Source: Albidovulum sp. (GTDB lineage: Bacteria > Pseudomonadota > Alphaproteobacteria > Rhodobacterales > Rhodobacteraceae). Taken from it: DNA of 64,000 nt. The DNA lies in contig JACKKB010000004.1 of NCBI GenBank assembly GCA_020637635.1, positions 186,001 to 250,000 of the forward strand. Direction: 5' to 3'. Positions 25,539-34,926 of this stretch are shown in pieces. A program made the translations under genes and the position numbers. The notes beneath the pieces were generated by a model, which made no database searches, had not been told where the DNA came from, and worked only from the letters and a program-made list of their open reading frames with translations. The first letter of the stretch is position 1. Every line of letters starts with the position of its first letter.

Positions 25539-27434
25539 ATGGACAGTTTTCTCTACCAGGCCTCGCTCTACCTCCTCGCCGTGATCGTCACGGTGCCGTT
25601 GGCGGCGCGGCTCGGGCTCGGCTCGGTGCTCGGCTATCTGGTGGCCGGGATCGTGATCGGGCCGATCCTCGGCACTGCCGGTACCGAGGCCGAGCATCTC
25701 CAGCATTTCGCCGAGTTCGGCGTGGTGATGATGCTCTTTCTCATCGGGCTCGAACTTGAACCGCGCGCGCTCTGGTCGATGCGCGACCGGCTTCTCGGGC
25801 TCGGCGGATTGCAGATCATCCTGACGACGCTCGTTCTGAGCGCCTGCGCACTGGCGCTCGGCGAAAGCTGGCGGATCGCGCTCACGCTCGGCATCATCCT
25901 GTCGCTCTCCTCGACCGCGATCGTGCTGCAGACGCTGTCGGAAAAGCGACTGATGCAGACCGCGGGCGGCCGCAACGTCTTTGCCGTGCTCCTGATGCAG
26001 GACATCGCGGTGATCCCGATCCTGGCCTTCGTGCCCTTCCTCGCCCTGCCCGGCGCCCGCGCGCTCGCCCAGGCCGATGCGCAGGACAGCCACGCGACGC
26101 TCAGGATCATCGAACAGATGCCTGCCTGGGGTGTGACGCTCGTCACCTTCGCGGCGGTTGCCGCGACAGTCCTGGCCGGCCATTACCTGATCCGCCCGCT
26201 CTACGCCTACATCGACCGCACCCGCCTGCGCGAACTGAATACCGCCTTTGCGCTCGCGATCGTGGTCACCATCGCCTCGCTTATGCTGATGGTCGGCCTC
26301 TCACCCGCGCTCGGGGCGTTTCTGGCCGGCGTCGTGCTGGCCGGATCGGAATTCCGGCACGAGATGGAAAGCGACATCGCCCCCTTCAAGGGGCTCCTTC
26401 TCGGGCTCTTCTTCGTCACGGTAGGCGCCGGGATCGACATGGATCTCCTGTTCCGCGAACCGCTGAAGCTCATCAACCTCGCGCTTACCCTGATGATCGC
26501 GAAGGGGCTCGTGCTCTACGTGCTCGGGCGCGCCTTCGGGCTTCAGCGCCGCGACCAGTGGCTTTTCACGCTCGGGCTCGCCCAGGCCGGCGAATTCGGT
26601 TTCGTGCTCACCTCCTTCGCGCTCAGCCAGCGCATCCTGCCCACCGATATCGCGCAGAAGCTACTGATGGTGATCGCGCTCAGCATGTTCCTGACGCCGC
26701 TGTTCTTCATCCTCTACGACCGCCTCAGCCGGCGGATGAAGGACGATGAGGGCGCGCCCGAGTCCGACAGGATCGACGAACAGCAGCCGGTCATCATCGC
26801 CGGTGTCGGGCGCTTTGGCCAGGTCGTCAACCGGATGGTCACCATGTCGGGCTTCAAAACCATCGTCCTTGATCGCGACCAGAAGGTGATCCGGCTGCTG
26901 CGCCGCTTCGGTCTCAAGGGCTATGTCGGCGACCCGACGCGGCCCGAACTGCTGAAGGCCGCCGGGCTGGCGCAGGCGCGCATTCTGGTCGTCTGCCTCG
27001 ACGATCGCGCCAAGGCGGTGCAGCTCGTGCGCTATGCCCGCCGACAGCGTGACGATCTGCACATCGTCGCCCGAGCGCATGACCGCGAGCATGTCTATGC
27101 CCTCTACCGCGCCGGCGCCGACGATATCGTGCGCGAGTATTTCGACGCGAGCCTGCGCGCCGGACGCTACGTGCTCGAAAACCTGGGGCTGAGCGACTAC
27201 GAGGCCTCGGAGCTGGAGCGGCTCTTCTACAAGCTCGACCGCGAGGCGGTGCGCGATCTGGCCAAGCTCTGGCGCCCCGACCTGCCGAGCGACCAGAACG
27301 CGGCCTATATCGCCCGGGCGCGCGAACTGAACAGCGAGCTTGAGGCGGCGCTGCTCAGCCGTTTCTCGCAAGCCCGCGCGGAAGCACGCGACGACACCGA
27401 GGTCGACGACATTTCCGACCGGGCCGGCGAATGA
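25539..27434 (+). CDS. Kef-type monovalent cation/proton antiporter with RCK domain
   Basis: A 631-residue inner-membrane CPA2 antiporter. Residues about 1-385 form the transport domain, with IVIGPILG, the conserved GVVMMLFLIGLELEP segment, SLSSTAIVLQTLSEK and LSPALGAFLAGVVLAGSEF. An RCK/TrkA-N domain begins near residue 410 (VIIAGVGRFGQVVNRMV, an NAD-binding GxGxxG) and senses nucleotides. KefB/KefC proteins exchange K+ for H+ and protect against electrophiles. The glutathione-binding details of E. coli KefC cannot be confirmed here. The ATG at 25539 is the first Met of the transport domain. Confidence 0.9.
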   Translation: MDSFLYQASLYLLAVIVTVPLAARLGLGSVLGYLVAGIVIGPILGTAGTEAEHLQHFAEFGVVMMLFLIGLELEPRALWSMRDRLLGLGGLQIILTTLVLSACALALGESWRIALTLGIILSLSSTAIVLQTLSEKRLMQTAGGRNVFAVLLMQDIAVIPILAFVPFLALPGARALAQADAQDSHATLRIIEQMPAWGVTLVTFAAVAATVLAGHYLIRPLYAYIDRTRLRELNTAFALAIVVTIASLMLMVGLSPALGAFLAGVVLAGSEFRHEMESDIAPFKGLLLGLFFVTVGAGIDMDLLFREPLKLINLALTLMIAKGLVLYVLGRAFGLQRRDQWLFTLGLAQAGEFGFVLTSFALSQRILPTDIAQKLLMVIALSMFLTPLFFILYDRLSRRMKDDEGAPESDRIDEQQPVIIAGVGRFGQVVNRMVTMSGFKTIVLDRDQKVIRLLRRFGLKGYVGDPTRPELLKAAGLAQARILVVCLDDRAKAVQLVRYARRQRDDLHIVARAHDREHVYALYRAGADDIVREYFDASLRAGRYVLENLGLSDYEASELERLFYKLDREAVRDLAKLWRPDLPSDQNAAYIARARELNSELEAALLSRFSQARAEARDDTEVDDISDRAGE

Positions 27435-27491
27435 TCGCGCGCAGGGCCACCCGCATGCCGCTCTGCCGTGAACGCGGCGCGTCCTGACGAA

Positions 27492-27513
27492 AGCGGCGCC
27501 CGAAGGCGCCGCT
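27492..27513 (-). terminator. Intrinsic terminator of carD with UUCG tetraloop
   Basis: Perfect 9-bp stem AGCGGCGCC (27492-27500) / GGCGCCGCT (27505-27513) with a four-base loop. On the minus strand the loop reads TTCG, a very stable tetraloop, and the stem is followed by TTTCGTC. It lies just after the carD stop, so it ends the carD transcript. Confidence 0.75.
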
Positions 27514-27535
27514 GTCCGGGTTCGGTCCCGCCGCC

Positions 27536-28045
27536 TCAGGCGGCGCGCGACAGAAGCACGTCGTCGACCTTCTTCTGGGCCCCCGCCTCGTCGGTGCCCG
27601 ACACCGCCGCGACCTCGCGCGTCAGCCGCTCGAGCGCGGCCTCGTAGAGCTGGCGCTCGGAATAGCTCTGTTCGCGCTGATCGTCGGTGCGGTGCAGGTC
27701 GCGCACGACCTCGGCGATCGCCATGAGGTCGCCCGAGTTGATCTTCTGTTCGTATTCCTGCGCCCGGCGCGACCACATCGCCCGCTTCACCTTGGCCTTG
27801 CCCTTCAGCGTTTCGAGCGCCTTGGTCACCAGATCCGGAGACGAGAGCTGCCGCATGCCGATCTCGGTCGCCTTGTGAGTCGGGACGCGCAGCGTCATCT
27901 TGTCCTTTTCGAATGAAATCACGAAGAGTTCGAGGCTCAGACCCGCGATTTCCTGTTCTTCCACAGCCATGATGCGGCCAACACCGTGCGCCGGGTAGAC
28001 GACGAAGTCATTGGGTCGAAAGTCGGCTTTCTTGGTCTTGGTCAT
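27536..28045 (-). CDS. carD: CarD-family RNA polymerase-binding transcription regulator
   Basis: CarD proteins bind the RNA polymerase beta subunit and stabilise open promoter complexes. The 169-residue protein has the N-terminal Tudor-like RNAP-interacting domain (FRPNDFVVYPAHGVGRIMAVEE) and the helical DNA-binding domain (KRAMWSRRAQEYEQKINSGD, with the conserved promoter-contacting Trp). MTKTKKADF is a normal start for alphaproteobacterial members. The long leader of about 290 bp before fdxA is unassigned and probably carries its promoter. Confidence 0.92.
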   Translation of the reverse strand: MTKTKKADFRPNDFVVYPAHGVGRIMAVEEQEIAGLSLELFVISFEKDKMTLRVPTHKATEIGMRQLSSPDLVTKALETLKGKAKVKRAMWSRRAQEYEQKINSGDLMAIAEVVRDLHRTDDQREQSYSERQLYEAALERLTREVAAVSGTDEAGAQKKVDDVLLSRAA

Positions 28046-28339
28046 TCGTGCTTCCCTTGCTCACCCCGGATTTTCGGCGGCACCGACGGGCCCGGAAGCA
28101 ACCACTTCCGGCCCGCATGTTCGGATGTCGCAAAAGGCCCCAACCTAGCGTTTGCCACGATGGCGGCGGGCTTCCAGGCTCGTTTGTAGCGTCAATATAG
28201 CAGAAATTCCGGCATTCCGGAAGTGTCGCCGCTATGAGAGATAGTCGCCACGGGAATGCCGCCACGTCACTTGCGGGCTTGAAACGCCCGAAACGGCATC
28301 AAATCTCCTGAGTCGCCCACTTATCCGGCGAATCGCGAA

Positions 28340-28678
28340 TCAGTCGCCCTCGCCGGGCGCTTCGGAGAAATACTTGTCGAGCTTGCCGGTCTCGCCGTCG
28401 CGCGCCTCCGCCTCTGGCAGAGGATCCTTGCGCTGGGTGATGACCGGCCACTGTTCGGAGTACTTGCGGTTGAACTCGACCCATTTCTCGAGATCGGGTT
28501 CGGTATCGGGGCGGATCGCATCGGCGGGGCATTCCGGCTCGCAGACGCCGCAGTCGATGCATTCGTCGGGATGGATCACCAGCATGTTCTCGCCCTCGTA
28601 GAAGCAGTCCACGGGGCACACCTCCACGCAATCGGTGTATTTGCAGGCGATGCAGTTGTCGGTGACGACATAGGTCAT
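28340..28678 (-). CDS. fdxA: 7Fe-8S/4Fe-4S ferredoxin FdxA
   Basis: A 112-residue bacterial ferredoxin. The N-terminal cysteine pattern (NCIACKYTDCVEVCPVDC) and the second block (CIDCGVCEPECPADAI) match FdxA-type proteins holding one 3Fe-4S and one 4Fe-4S cluster, with a typical C-terminal extension. It transfers electrons in the cytoplasm. Its physiological partner is not visible. It is upstream of carD on the same strand with a gap of about 290 bp, and is divergent from the TDT transporter. Confidence 0.95.
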   Translation of the reverse strand: MTYVVTDNCIACKYTDCVEVCPVDCFYEGENMLVIHPDECIDCGVCEPECPADAIRPDTEPDLEKWVEFNRKYSEQWPVITQRKDPLPEAEARDGETGKLDKYFSEAPGEGD

Positions 28679-28817
28679 GGCAGGCGTCCGGCGTTGTCTT
28701 GCATCTGCTACCTAGACCCAAGGCCTCGATCATTCAAGAGACCGAAGGCAGGGCAAATGGCCTCAGGCCGGGCGCGATCGCAGGAGGTCAGAAGCGGCCT
28801 TCCGCGCCGGCGCGCCC

Positions 28818-29945
28818 GTGCTAACATGCGCCGGGATCGCGTGCCTGGACGCATGGAGGCGGAACATTCCAGCACAGGGGCAGAACGGCCAACCGGCCGC
28901 CGCCGATGACGGGCTCGCGACGCTGGCGCCGGCCTATTTCGGCATGGTCATGGCCACCGGAATCGTATCGCTCGCCGTCGAACAGATGGCGATGCCGCGC
29001 CTCGCCCGGGCGATGTTCGTCATCAACATCCTCGCCTATGCGATCCTCTGGGTGCTGAACATCCTGCGCGCCATCCGCTACCCGCGCGCCTTCTTCGCCG
29101 ATCTCATCGACCACCTGCGCGGACCGGGATTCTTCACCTTTGTCGCCGCGACCAGCGTTCTCGGCAGCCAGGTGGTGTTCCTGACCGGGAGCGACCGTGT
29201 CGCCTTCGCCCTGTGGTTCTTCGCCGTGGCGCTCTGGCTGGTGCTGATCTATGCGATCTTCACGGCGCTGACCGTGAAGGAGGAAAAGCCGACGCTGGAG
29301 AAGGGGCTGAGCGGGGCCTGGTTGCTGGCGGTCGTGGCCACGCAGTCGATCGCCGTGCTTGCCGCGATCCTCGCCACGCGGGTCGGCCAGCCGCACCGGG
29401 TGGAACTCAACTTCCTCGCGCTGTCGATGTGGCTCTGGGGCGGCATGCTCTACATCTGGATGATGTCGCTGATCTTCTACCGCTACACGTTCTTTCCCTT
29501 CTCGCCCGGCGACCTGTCGCCGCCCTACTGGATCAACATGGGGGCGATGGCGATTTCGACGCTGGCGGGATCGCGGCTGATCATGAATACCGGCGATGCG
29601 CCCTTCCTTGCCTCCATCCTGCCCTTCCTCAAGGGATTCACGGTGTTCTACTGGGCGACCGGGACCTGGTGGATTCCGATGCTGGTGATCCTTGGGATCT
29701 GGCGCCATGTCTACCGGCGCTATCCGCTGGTCTACGATCCGCTCTACTGGGGCGCGGTCTTTCCGCTCGGCATGTATGCCGTTTCGACCCACACGATGAT
29801 CGACGCGCTCGGCCTCGACTTCGACACCGGCTTCGACTTTCTGATGCCGCTGCCTGACATCTTTACCTGGGTCGCGCTGGCGGCATGGTCGCTGGCCTTC
29901 GCAGCACTCCTGCGCGTACTCGCGCGACGCCTCCGGCGCGGCTGA
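28818..29945 (+). CDS. Tellurite-resistance/dicarboxylate transporter (TDT, SLAC1/TehA-like)
   Basis: A 375-residue protein with ten predicted helices and the TDT features YFGMVMATGIVSLAVEQMAMP at the start of helix 1, VLNILRAIRYP, and a late FYWATGTWW helix. TehA/SLAC1 relatives move anions or weak acids across the inner membrane. The substrate cannot be read. Start is uncertain: GTG at 28818 is the only in-frame start near the first helix, and the next Met lies inside helix 1. It interrupts, on the opposite strand, the usual S4-fdxA spacing. Confidence 0.78.
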   Translation: MLTCAGIACLDAWRRNIPAQGQNGQPAAADDGLATLAPAYFGMVMATGIVSLAVEQMAMPRLARAMFVINILAYAILWVLNILRAIRYPRAFFADLIDHLRGPGFFTFVAATSVLGSQVVFLTGSDRVAFALWFFAVALWLVLIYAIFTALTVKEEKPTLEKGLSGAWLLAVVATQSIAVLAAILATRVGQPHRVELNFLALSMWLWGGMLYIWMMSLIFYRYTFFPFSPGDLSPPYWINMGAMAISTLAGSRLIMNTGDAPFLASILPFLKGFTVFYWATGTWWIPMLVILGIWRHVYRRYPLVYDPLYWGAVFPLGMYAVSTHTMIDALGLDFDTGFDFLMPLPDIFTWVALAAWSLAFAALLRVLARRLRRG

Positions 29946-29956
29946 GCGGTGGCGGC

Positions 29957-30238
29957 TCAGCTTTCCGCTTCCGGCGGCGCGAGGTCGTCGTAGAGCGTCT
30001 GCGCCTCCGGCGCCGGGCCGCGGCGGATGCCGCAGGCGAGGACGCGCACCACCCGGATGTGGCCGGCCTGCGGGAAGGTCAGAACGTCGCCCGGCCCGAC
30101 CACGTGGCCCGGTTTGGCCATTCTCGCACCGTTGAGCCTGAGACGTCCGGCCGACACCGTTCCCGCAGCCAGGCTGCGGGTCTTGAAGAACCGCGCCTGC
30201 CAGAGCCATTTGTCGATGCGGATGCAATCCCCCGCCAA
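29957..30238 (-). CDS. S4-domain RNA-binding protein (Hsp15-like)
   Basis: A 93-residue protein consisting of an S4 domain (IRIDKWLWQARFFKTRSLAAGTV, then GRLRLNGARMAKPGHVVGPGDVLTF) and a short C-terminal extension. Hsp15-type proteins bind stalled 50S-tRNA complexes. The helicase stop is nine bases upstream of its ATG, so it is cotranscribed with the SUV3-like helicase, consistent with a shared RNA role. Confidence 0.88.
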   Translation of the reverse strand: MAGDCIRIDKWLWQARFFKTRSLAAGTVSAGRLRLNGARMAKPGHVVGPGDVLTFPQAGHIRVVRVLACGIRRGPAPEAQTLYDDLAPPEAES

Positions 30239-30247
30239 GGTCGCGCC

Positions 30248-33055
30248 TCAGATCTTGTCCTTGAGCCCCATGAGCGCGGCAGCAAACGGGTTGTCGGGAT
30301 CGATCCGGTCCTTGTTGCGCGGCGGACGCGATTCAAAGCCGCGCCCGGCACGATCCTCGCGCCCCTCGCGCGGGCCGCCCTTGCCGGCCTTGCCGCGATG
30401 GGGTTTTCCGTTGCCCCGGCCGTCACGGCGCTCACCGGCCTTGTCGCCCCCCCTGTCGCCACCCCTGTCGCCACTGCGCGCGGCGCCGGCGTCGCCCGCT
30501 GCCCGGCCGTCCTGCTGCGGCCGCCTTGCGCGCTCGCCGCGCGGCGCGCGCGGCCTAGGCGCCCAGGTGAAGGTGTAGAACACTTCGGTCTCAGTGACCG
30601 TCTGCAGCGCCGTCTCCTCCTCGGTGATCGGATTGGCCGGCGCGGCCCCCTCGGTCGGCGGCGCCACCGCTTCCGAACGCACCTTCTCGCGCTCGCCGCG
30701 CTCGCCGCGATAGCCGAGCCCTTCCATCAGGTCGGCGAACTGCTCCAGCGTCATGCCGGTGATCGACAGCATGTCGGGATTGGCCTCGAACCCTGCCCGG
30801 CTGTCCTGCGTGCGCAGGATGTCGGCAAGCCGTTCGAGCATGTCGATGCGGATCGCCCGCGCGCCGGCCGGATGATAGCCCGACAGCGTGTAGTAGCCCT
30901 TGGGCACGTCAGGCAGGTTCGGCACCGTCACCAGCCCCGGCGGCGGGCTTTCCGGAAACTCGTCCAGCCCCTCGAAGAGCGACCAGAGCACCAGCCTGAG
31001 CCGCGTCGGCGCCGGCTTCAGAAGCACCGGCAGGAAGATCGTGTACTGGCCGAAGCGCACGCCATGCTTGCGCAAGGCTCCCCGCATGTCCTGATCGAGC
31101 GCCTTCACCTCGCCCGCGACCGCCTCGCGCGGCAGCACGCCCAGCGCCTCGCCAAGCCGGAACGCGAAGCCGCGCGCCAGCCCCGCGAGCGTCTCGTCGC
31201 GCGCCATGGCCAGAAGCGGCTCGTAGAGCGTGGCGATCCTGCGGTCGATGAAATGCTGAAGCCGGCGGCGCACCTTCTCGGCCACCTCGGCACCGGCCTC
31301 CGCGTCGACGAAGGGTTCGACCTGAGGCTTCAGGGGCTCGGCGCCCTTCACCAGCTTGCCAACCGCCTGCGTGCCCCACATGAGCCCGCCCTGTTCGGTG
31401 AAGTCGATCTCGGTATCGGGCGCGTTGTAGAACCGGTCCGAACGCAGATGGAACTCGGGCTTCAACGCCTCGTAGGCGGCTTGACGCAGCGTCTTGGCCT
31501 CGTCCGCTGTCGCGGTGCCGTCCTGACGGAAGCGGAAGCCCTCGATGCGGCCGACGAATTCGCCCTCGACCGTCACCTCGCCCTTGTCGTTCACCTCGGC
31601 CACAAGGCCCTCCTTCTGCTTGAGCCGGCGCATCAGCACCGAGGTGCGCCGGTCCACAAATCTCTGCGTCAGCGCGCCATGAAGCGCGTCCGACAGCCGG
31701 TCTTCTACAGCACGCGTCTCGCCGCGCCAATGGTTCTCGTCGGCGACCCAGCCTGAGCGCTGCGCCACATAGGTCCAGGTGCGAATATAGGCCAGACGCT
31801 TGGAGAGCACGTCGATATCGCCGTCGCTGCGGTCGATGCGGCGGATCTGCGCCGAAAGCCAGTCGTCGGGAACATGTCCGGGATCCTGCAGGAAGCCGAG
31901 GATGCGGGCCAGGAGATTGGCATGTTCCTGCGGCGAGATGCCCTGAAAGTCAGGGATCCGGCAGACATCCCAGAGCATCTGCACGTCGCGCGGGCCCCGC
32001 ACCCGGTCGCGCACCGTCGCGATCTCGCCGAGCGCCTTGAGCGCCCTGAGATCGTCCGCCTCGCGCCCCCGCATCAGCCAGTCGCCCGCCGCCGGCGCCT
32101 CGAGCGCCGCTACCAGCCGTTCGGGCGTGCCGAAATCGAGATCGCGCGACCGCCAGACCAGCCGCCGGATCGGCGCGAAACGGTGGCTCTCGATCGCCGC
32201 GATCACCGCTTCGTCAAGCGGCGCCGCCTCGCCCGTGACACCGAAGCTGCCGGGCGCCATATGGCGGCCCGCACGGCCGGCGATCTGCGCCAGCTCGTGC
32301 GGAAAGAGCCCCCGCATCCGCCAGCCATCGAACTTGGCCGTGGCCGAAAAGGCCACGTGGCCGATATCGAGGTTGAGCCCCATGCCGATCGCATCTGTGG
32401 CGACGAGGTAATCGACCTCGCCGTTTTGATACATCGCCACCTGGGCATTGCGGGTGCGTGGCGAGAGCGCCCCCATGACGACCGCCGCGCCGCCTTTCTG
32501 GCGGCGCAGAAGCTCGGCCATGGCATAGACGTTTTCAACCGAAAACCCGACGATCGCCGAGCGCGCCGGCATCCGGCTGAGCTTTTTCGAACCGGTGTAG
32601 GTCAGCGTCGAGAACCGCTCGCGGTGCAGGAACTGCACCCCCGGCACCAGCGCCGCGATCGCGCCGCGCATCGTGTCAGCACCAAGAAACATGGTTTCGA
32701 GAAGGCCGCGCGCGTGCAGGAGCCGGTCGGTGAAGACATGGCCGCGCTCGGGATCGGCGCAGAGCTGGATCTCGTCGACCGCCAGGAAGTCGGCACCGAT
32801 ATCGGTCGGCATCGCCTCGACGGTGCAGATCCAGTACTGCGCCCGCGCGCCGACGATGCGCTCCTCGCCGGTGACGAGCGCCGCCACCGAAGGGCCGCGC
32901 GCCGCCACCACCCGGTCGTAGACCTCGCGCGCAAGCAGCCGCAGCGGCAGCCCGATGACCCCGGTGCGATGCGCGAGCATCCGGTCGATCGCGTGATGGG
33001 TCTTGCCCGTGTTGGTCGGTCCGAGGACCGCGGTGACCCTCGCGCCCGCCGCCAT
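30248..33055 (-). CDS. SUV3-like DExH RNA helicase with basic RGG-type tail
   Basis: A 935-residue superfamily 2 helicase of the mitochondrial SUV3 type. Walker A is GPTNTGKTHHAIDRM at residues 10-17, the DExH box is DEIQ, and motif VI is QIAGRAGRHMAPG. The middle part has the SUV3 C-terminal helical region. Residues from about 850 to the end are rich in Arg, Gly and Lys (RGERARRPQQDGRAAGD, then RSGDRGGDRGGDK), likely an RNA-binding disordered tail. It presumably unwinds structured or double-stranded RNA during decay. The start has GGAGAG upstream at good spacing. It sits in a TPR-helicase-S4 operon. Confidence 0.9.
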   Translation of the reverse strand: MAAGARVTAVLGPTNTGKTHHAIDRMLAHRTGVIGLPLRLLAREVYDRVVAARGPSVAALVTGEERIVGARAQYWICTVEAMPTDIGADFLAVDEIQLCADPERGHVFTDRLLHARGLLETMFLGADTMRGAIAALVPGVQFLHRERFSTLTYTGSKKLSRMPARSAIVGFSVENVYAMAELLRRQKGGAAVVMGALSPRTRNAQVAMYQNGEVDYLVATDAIGMGLNLDIGHVAFSATAKFDGWRMRGLFPHELAQIAGRAGRHMAPGSFGVTGEAAPLDEAVIAAIESHRFAPIRRLVWRSRDLDFGTPERLVAALEAPAAGDWLMRGREADDLRALKALGEIATVRDRVRGPRDVQMLWDVCRIPDFQGISPQEHANLLARILGFLQDPGHVPDDWLSAQIRRIDRSDGDIDVLSKRLAYIRTWTYVAQRSGWVADENHWRGETRAVEDRLSDALHGALTQRFVDRRTSVLMRRLKQKEGLVAEVNDKGEVTVEGEFVGRIEGFRFRQDGTATADEAKTLRQAAYEALKPEFHLRSDRFYNAPDTEIDFTEQGGLMWGTQAVGKLVKGAEPLKPQVEPFVDAEAGAEVAEKVRRRLQHFIDRRIATLYEPLLAMARDETLAGLARGFAFRLGEALGVLPREAVAGEVKALDQDMRGALRKHGVRFGQYTIFLPVLLKPAPTRLRLVLWSLFEGLDEFPESPPPGLVTVPNLPDVPKGYYTLSGYHPAGARAIRIDMLERLADILRTQDSRAGFEANPDMLSITGMTLEQFADLMEGLGYRGERGEREKVRSEAVAPPTEGAAPANPITEEETALQTVTETEVFYTFTWAPRPRAPRGERARRPQQDGRAAGDAGAARSGDRGGDRGGDKAGERRDGRGNGKPHRGKAGKGGPREGREDRAGRGFESRPPRNKDRIDPDNPFAAALMGLKDKI

Positions 33056-33064
33056 AGCGCTCTC

Positions 33065-33625
33065 CTAGAGTTCGGTGCCTTCGGTCTCGCGCTCGAGAAG
33101 GTCGAGCGCCTGGCGGACATCTTCCTGATGCGGGTGAATTGCAAGCGAGGCACGGAAGACCTCGGCCGCCTCGGCCGTGCGACCGACATCGCGCAGGATC
33201 GTGCCAAGCCCGTTCAGGGCGGTGAAATCGTGGCTGTTGAGCCCAAGCGCCCGTCGCAGGTCGGCAATTGCGGGGCCGACCTCGCCGGCTAGGTAATAGG
33301 CCGCTGCCCGCTCGGTCCAGCCCTGGGCGAAGTCGGGCGCGTGATCGGTGAGCGCCGTGAAATGCTCGATCGCGCCGATGAAGTCGCCGGCATCGAGCGC
33401 CGCCTCGCCGCGCTTGAGCAGGAGATCCATCGACGCCGAGCCCGACTTCGACCATGCGCGCAGCACGTCGGCCTGGGCATGCTGCCAGTTCAGGTTGTCG
33501 GGATCGGCGAGCTCGGCGTAGAGCCGTTCCATGTCGGGCGTATCCGCGGCAGGGGCAAGCCCCGGAAGTAACGCTGCGGCAAAGGCAGCGAAAAGCGCGG
33601 GGCGAAGGGTGGCGAAGCGGAGCAT
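33065..33625 (-). CDS. Exported TPR-repeat protein
   Basis: A 186-residue protein with a signal peptide (MLRFATLRPALFAAFAAALLPGLAPA, cut before ADTPD) and three or four tetratricopeptide-like helices (LLLKRGEAALDAGDFIGAIEHF, then AAAYYLAGEVGPAIADLRRAL, then LGTILRDVGRTAEAAEVF). It probably scaffolds periplasmic protein contacts; the partner is unknown. The start at 33625 is fixed by the signal peptide. It is the first gene of the helicase operon and is divergent from the SCP2 gene with 66 bp between start codons. Confidence 0.8.
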   Translation of the reverse strand: MLRFATLRPALFAAFAAALLPGLAPAADTPDMERLYAELADPDNLNWQHAQADVLRAWSKSGSASMDLLLKRGEAALDAGDFIGAIEHFTALTDHAPDFAQGWTERAAAYYLAGEVGPAIADLRRALGLNSHDFTALNGLGTILRDVGRTAEAAEVFRASLAIHPHQEDVRQALDLLERETEGTEL

Positions 33626-33691
33626 AACGGTGCTAAGTGTAGCCGAAACAGGCCGGAAAGCGATAGCCCGGCGGTCACAATCGGAGGAACG

Positions 33692-33979
33692 ATGAGCGAT
33701 GTTGTGAAAGCGGCTGTCGCCGCGCTGAGCGAGAAGTTCGCAGGCGGCTTTGCGGGCACCGCCAAGTTTGTGATCGAAGGCGAGGGATCGCTGGTGATCG
33801 ACGGCGCCGGCGTCCATGCGGGCGACGATGCCGCCGACGTGACGCTCACGTCGGATGCCGAGACCTTTCAGGGCATCCTCTCGGGCGACGTGAACCCCAC
33901 GGCCGCCTTCATGCAGGGCAAGCTCACGGTCGACGGCGACATGGGGCTCGCGATGCAGCTCGGGGCCGCGCTCGGCTGA
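33692..33979 (+). CDS. SCP2 sterol-binding domain protein
   Basis: A 95-residue single-domain SCP2 protein. FKFVIEGEGSLVIDG-like strands are followed by ADVTLTSDAETFQGILSGDVNPTAAFMQGKLTVDGDMGLAMQL, the pattern of the lipid-binding pocket. It likely carries or presents a hydrophobic ligand. It is two bases upstream of a lipase-like hydrolase and is preceded by GGAGG at good spacing, so the two genes are cotranscribed. Confidence 0.9.
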   Translation: MSDVVKAAVAALSEKFAGGFAGTAKFVIEGEGSLVIDGAGVHAGDDAADVTLTSDAETFQGILSGDVNPTAAFMQGKLTVDGDMGLAMQLGAALG

Positions 33980-33981
33980 CG

Positions 33982-34926
33982 ATGGAGCCGGCGCCGTTTC
34001 ACGCGGCACTGGCCGGCGCGCCGGACGGCGTCCGTTCGGTCTGGCTGCGCGCCGACGACGGCGTCCGGCTGAGGGCCGCCGTCTGGGGCGCGGGCGAGAG
34101 CGGCCAGAAGGGCACCGTCCTGCTCTTTCAGGGCCGCACCGAATATATCGAGAAATTCGGGCCCGCGGCGGGCGAATTCACCCGCCGCGGCCTTGCGATG
34201 GCGACGCTCGATTTCCGTGGTCAGGGTCTTTCCGACCGGCTGATCCCCGACCCCGCGCTCGGCCATGTGGAGCAGTTTTCCGACTATCAGCGCGATGTCG
34301 CGGCCTTCGTGAACCTGCTTGGGACCCTGCGCCTGCCCGAGCCCTGGGTCGTTCTCGGCCATTCGATGGGCGGCTGCATCGCCCTCAGGTCGCTCATGAA
34401 CGGGCTGCCGGTGCGGGCCGCGGCCTTTTCTGCGCCGATGTGGGGCGTGATCATGCCGCGCGCGCTGGCCCCCGTTGCCGGGCTCATGGCCACCGTCGCA
34501 CGCCTGACCGGAAGGGGCCGGAAGCCGACGCCCTCGACCTCGCGGATCAACTATGCGCTTACCGCCGCGTTCGAGGACAACACGCTGACGCGCGACCGCG
34601 CCATGTGGGACTTCATGCGGCGGCAGATGACCGAGGTGCCGGCGCTGGCCATCGGCGCGCCGACCATGCAGTGGTTCGGCGCCGCGCTGGCCGAGATGCG
34701 CGCGCTGGCCCGCCGGCCCGCCCCCGCCCTGCCCTGCTACGCGGCGCTCGGGGGCCGGGAACGGATCGTCGAGCCCGCCGCGATCCATGCGCGCATGAAG
34801 CGCTGGCCGAACGGCACGCTCGATCTGATCGCAGGCGCCGAGCACGAGCTGATGATGGAACTGCCCGAGGTGCGAATGCGATTCTACGATGGTGTCGCCG
34901 CGCTCTTCGCAAGCGCCGGAGCCTGA
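33982..34926 (+). CDS. Alpha/beta hydrolase, lysophospholipase/monoglyceride-lipase type
   Basis: A 314-residue hydrolase with the nucleophile elbow GHSMGG, the oxyanion-type FQGRTEYIEKF segment, and a late catalytic-His block (AGAEHELMMELP). These fit the lysophospholipase L2/monoglyceride-lipase branch. It probably cleaves a carboxyl ester of a membrane-derived lipid in the cytoplasm. Pairing with an SCP2 protein supports a hydrophobic substrate. A tandem repeat begins at its stop codon. Confidence 0.82.
   Translation: MEPAPFHAALAGAPDGVRSVWLRADDGVRLRAAVWGAGESGQKGTVLLFQGRTEYIEKFGPAAGEFTRRGLAMATLDFRGQGLSDRLIPDPALGHVEQFSDYQRDVAAFVNLLGTLRLPEPWVVLGHSMGGCIALRSLMNGLPVRAAAFSAPMWGVIMPRALAPVAGLMATVARLTGRGRKPTPSTSRINYALTAAFEDNTLTRDRAMWDFMRRQMTEVPALAIGAPTMQWFGAALAEMRALARRPAPALPCYAALGGRERIVEPAAIHARMKRWPNGTLDLIAGAEHELMMELPEVRMRFYDGVAALFASAGA

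Noticed and set aside
28046..28339. A gene or riboswitch in the carD leader
   Set aside because: No open frame with family features and no RNA motif I recognise; it probably holds the carD promoter and 5' leader only.
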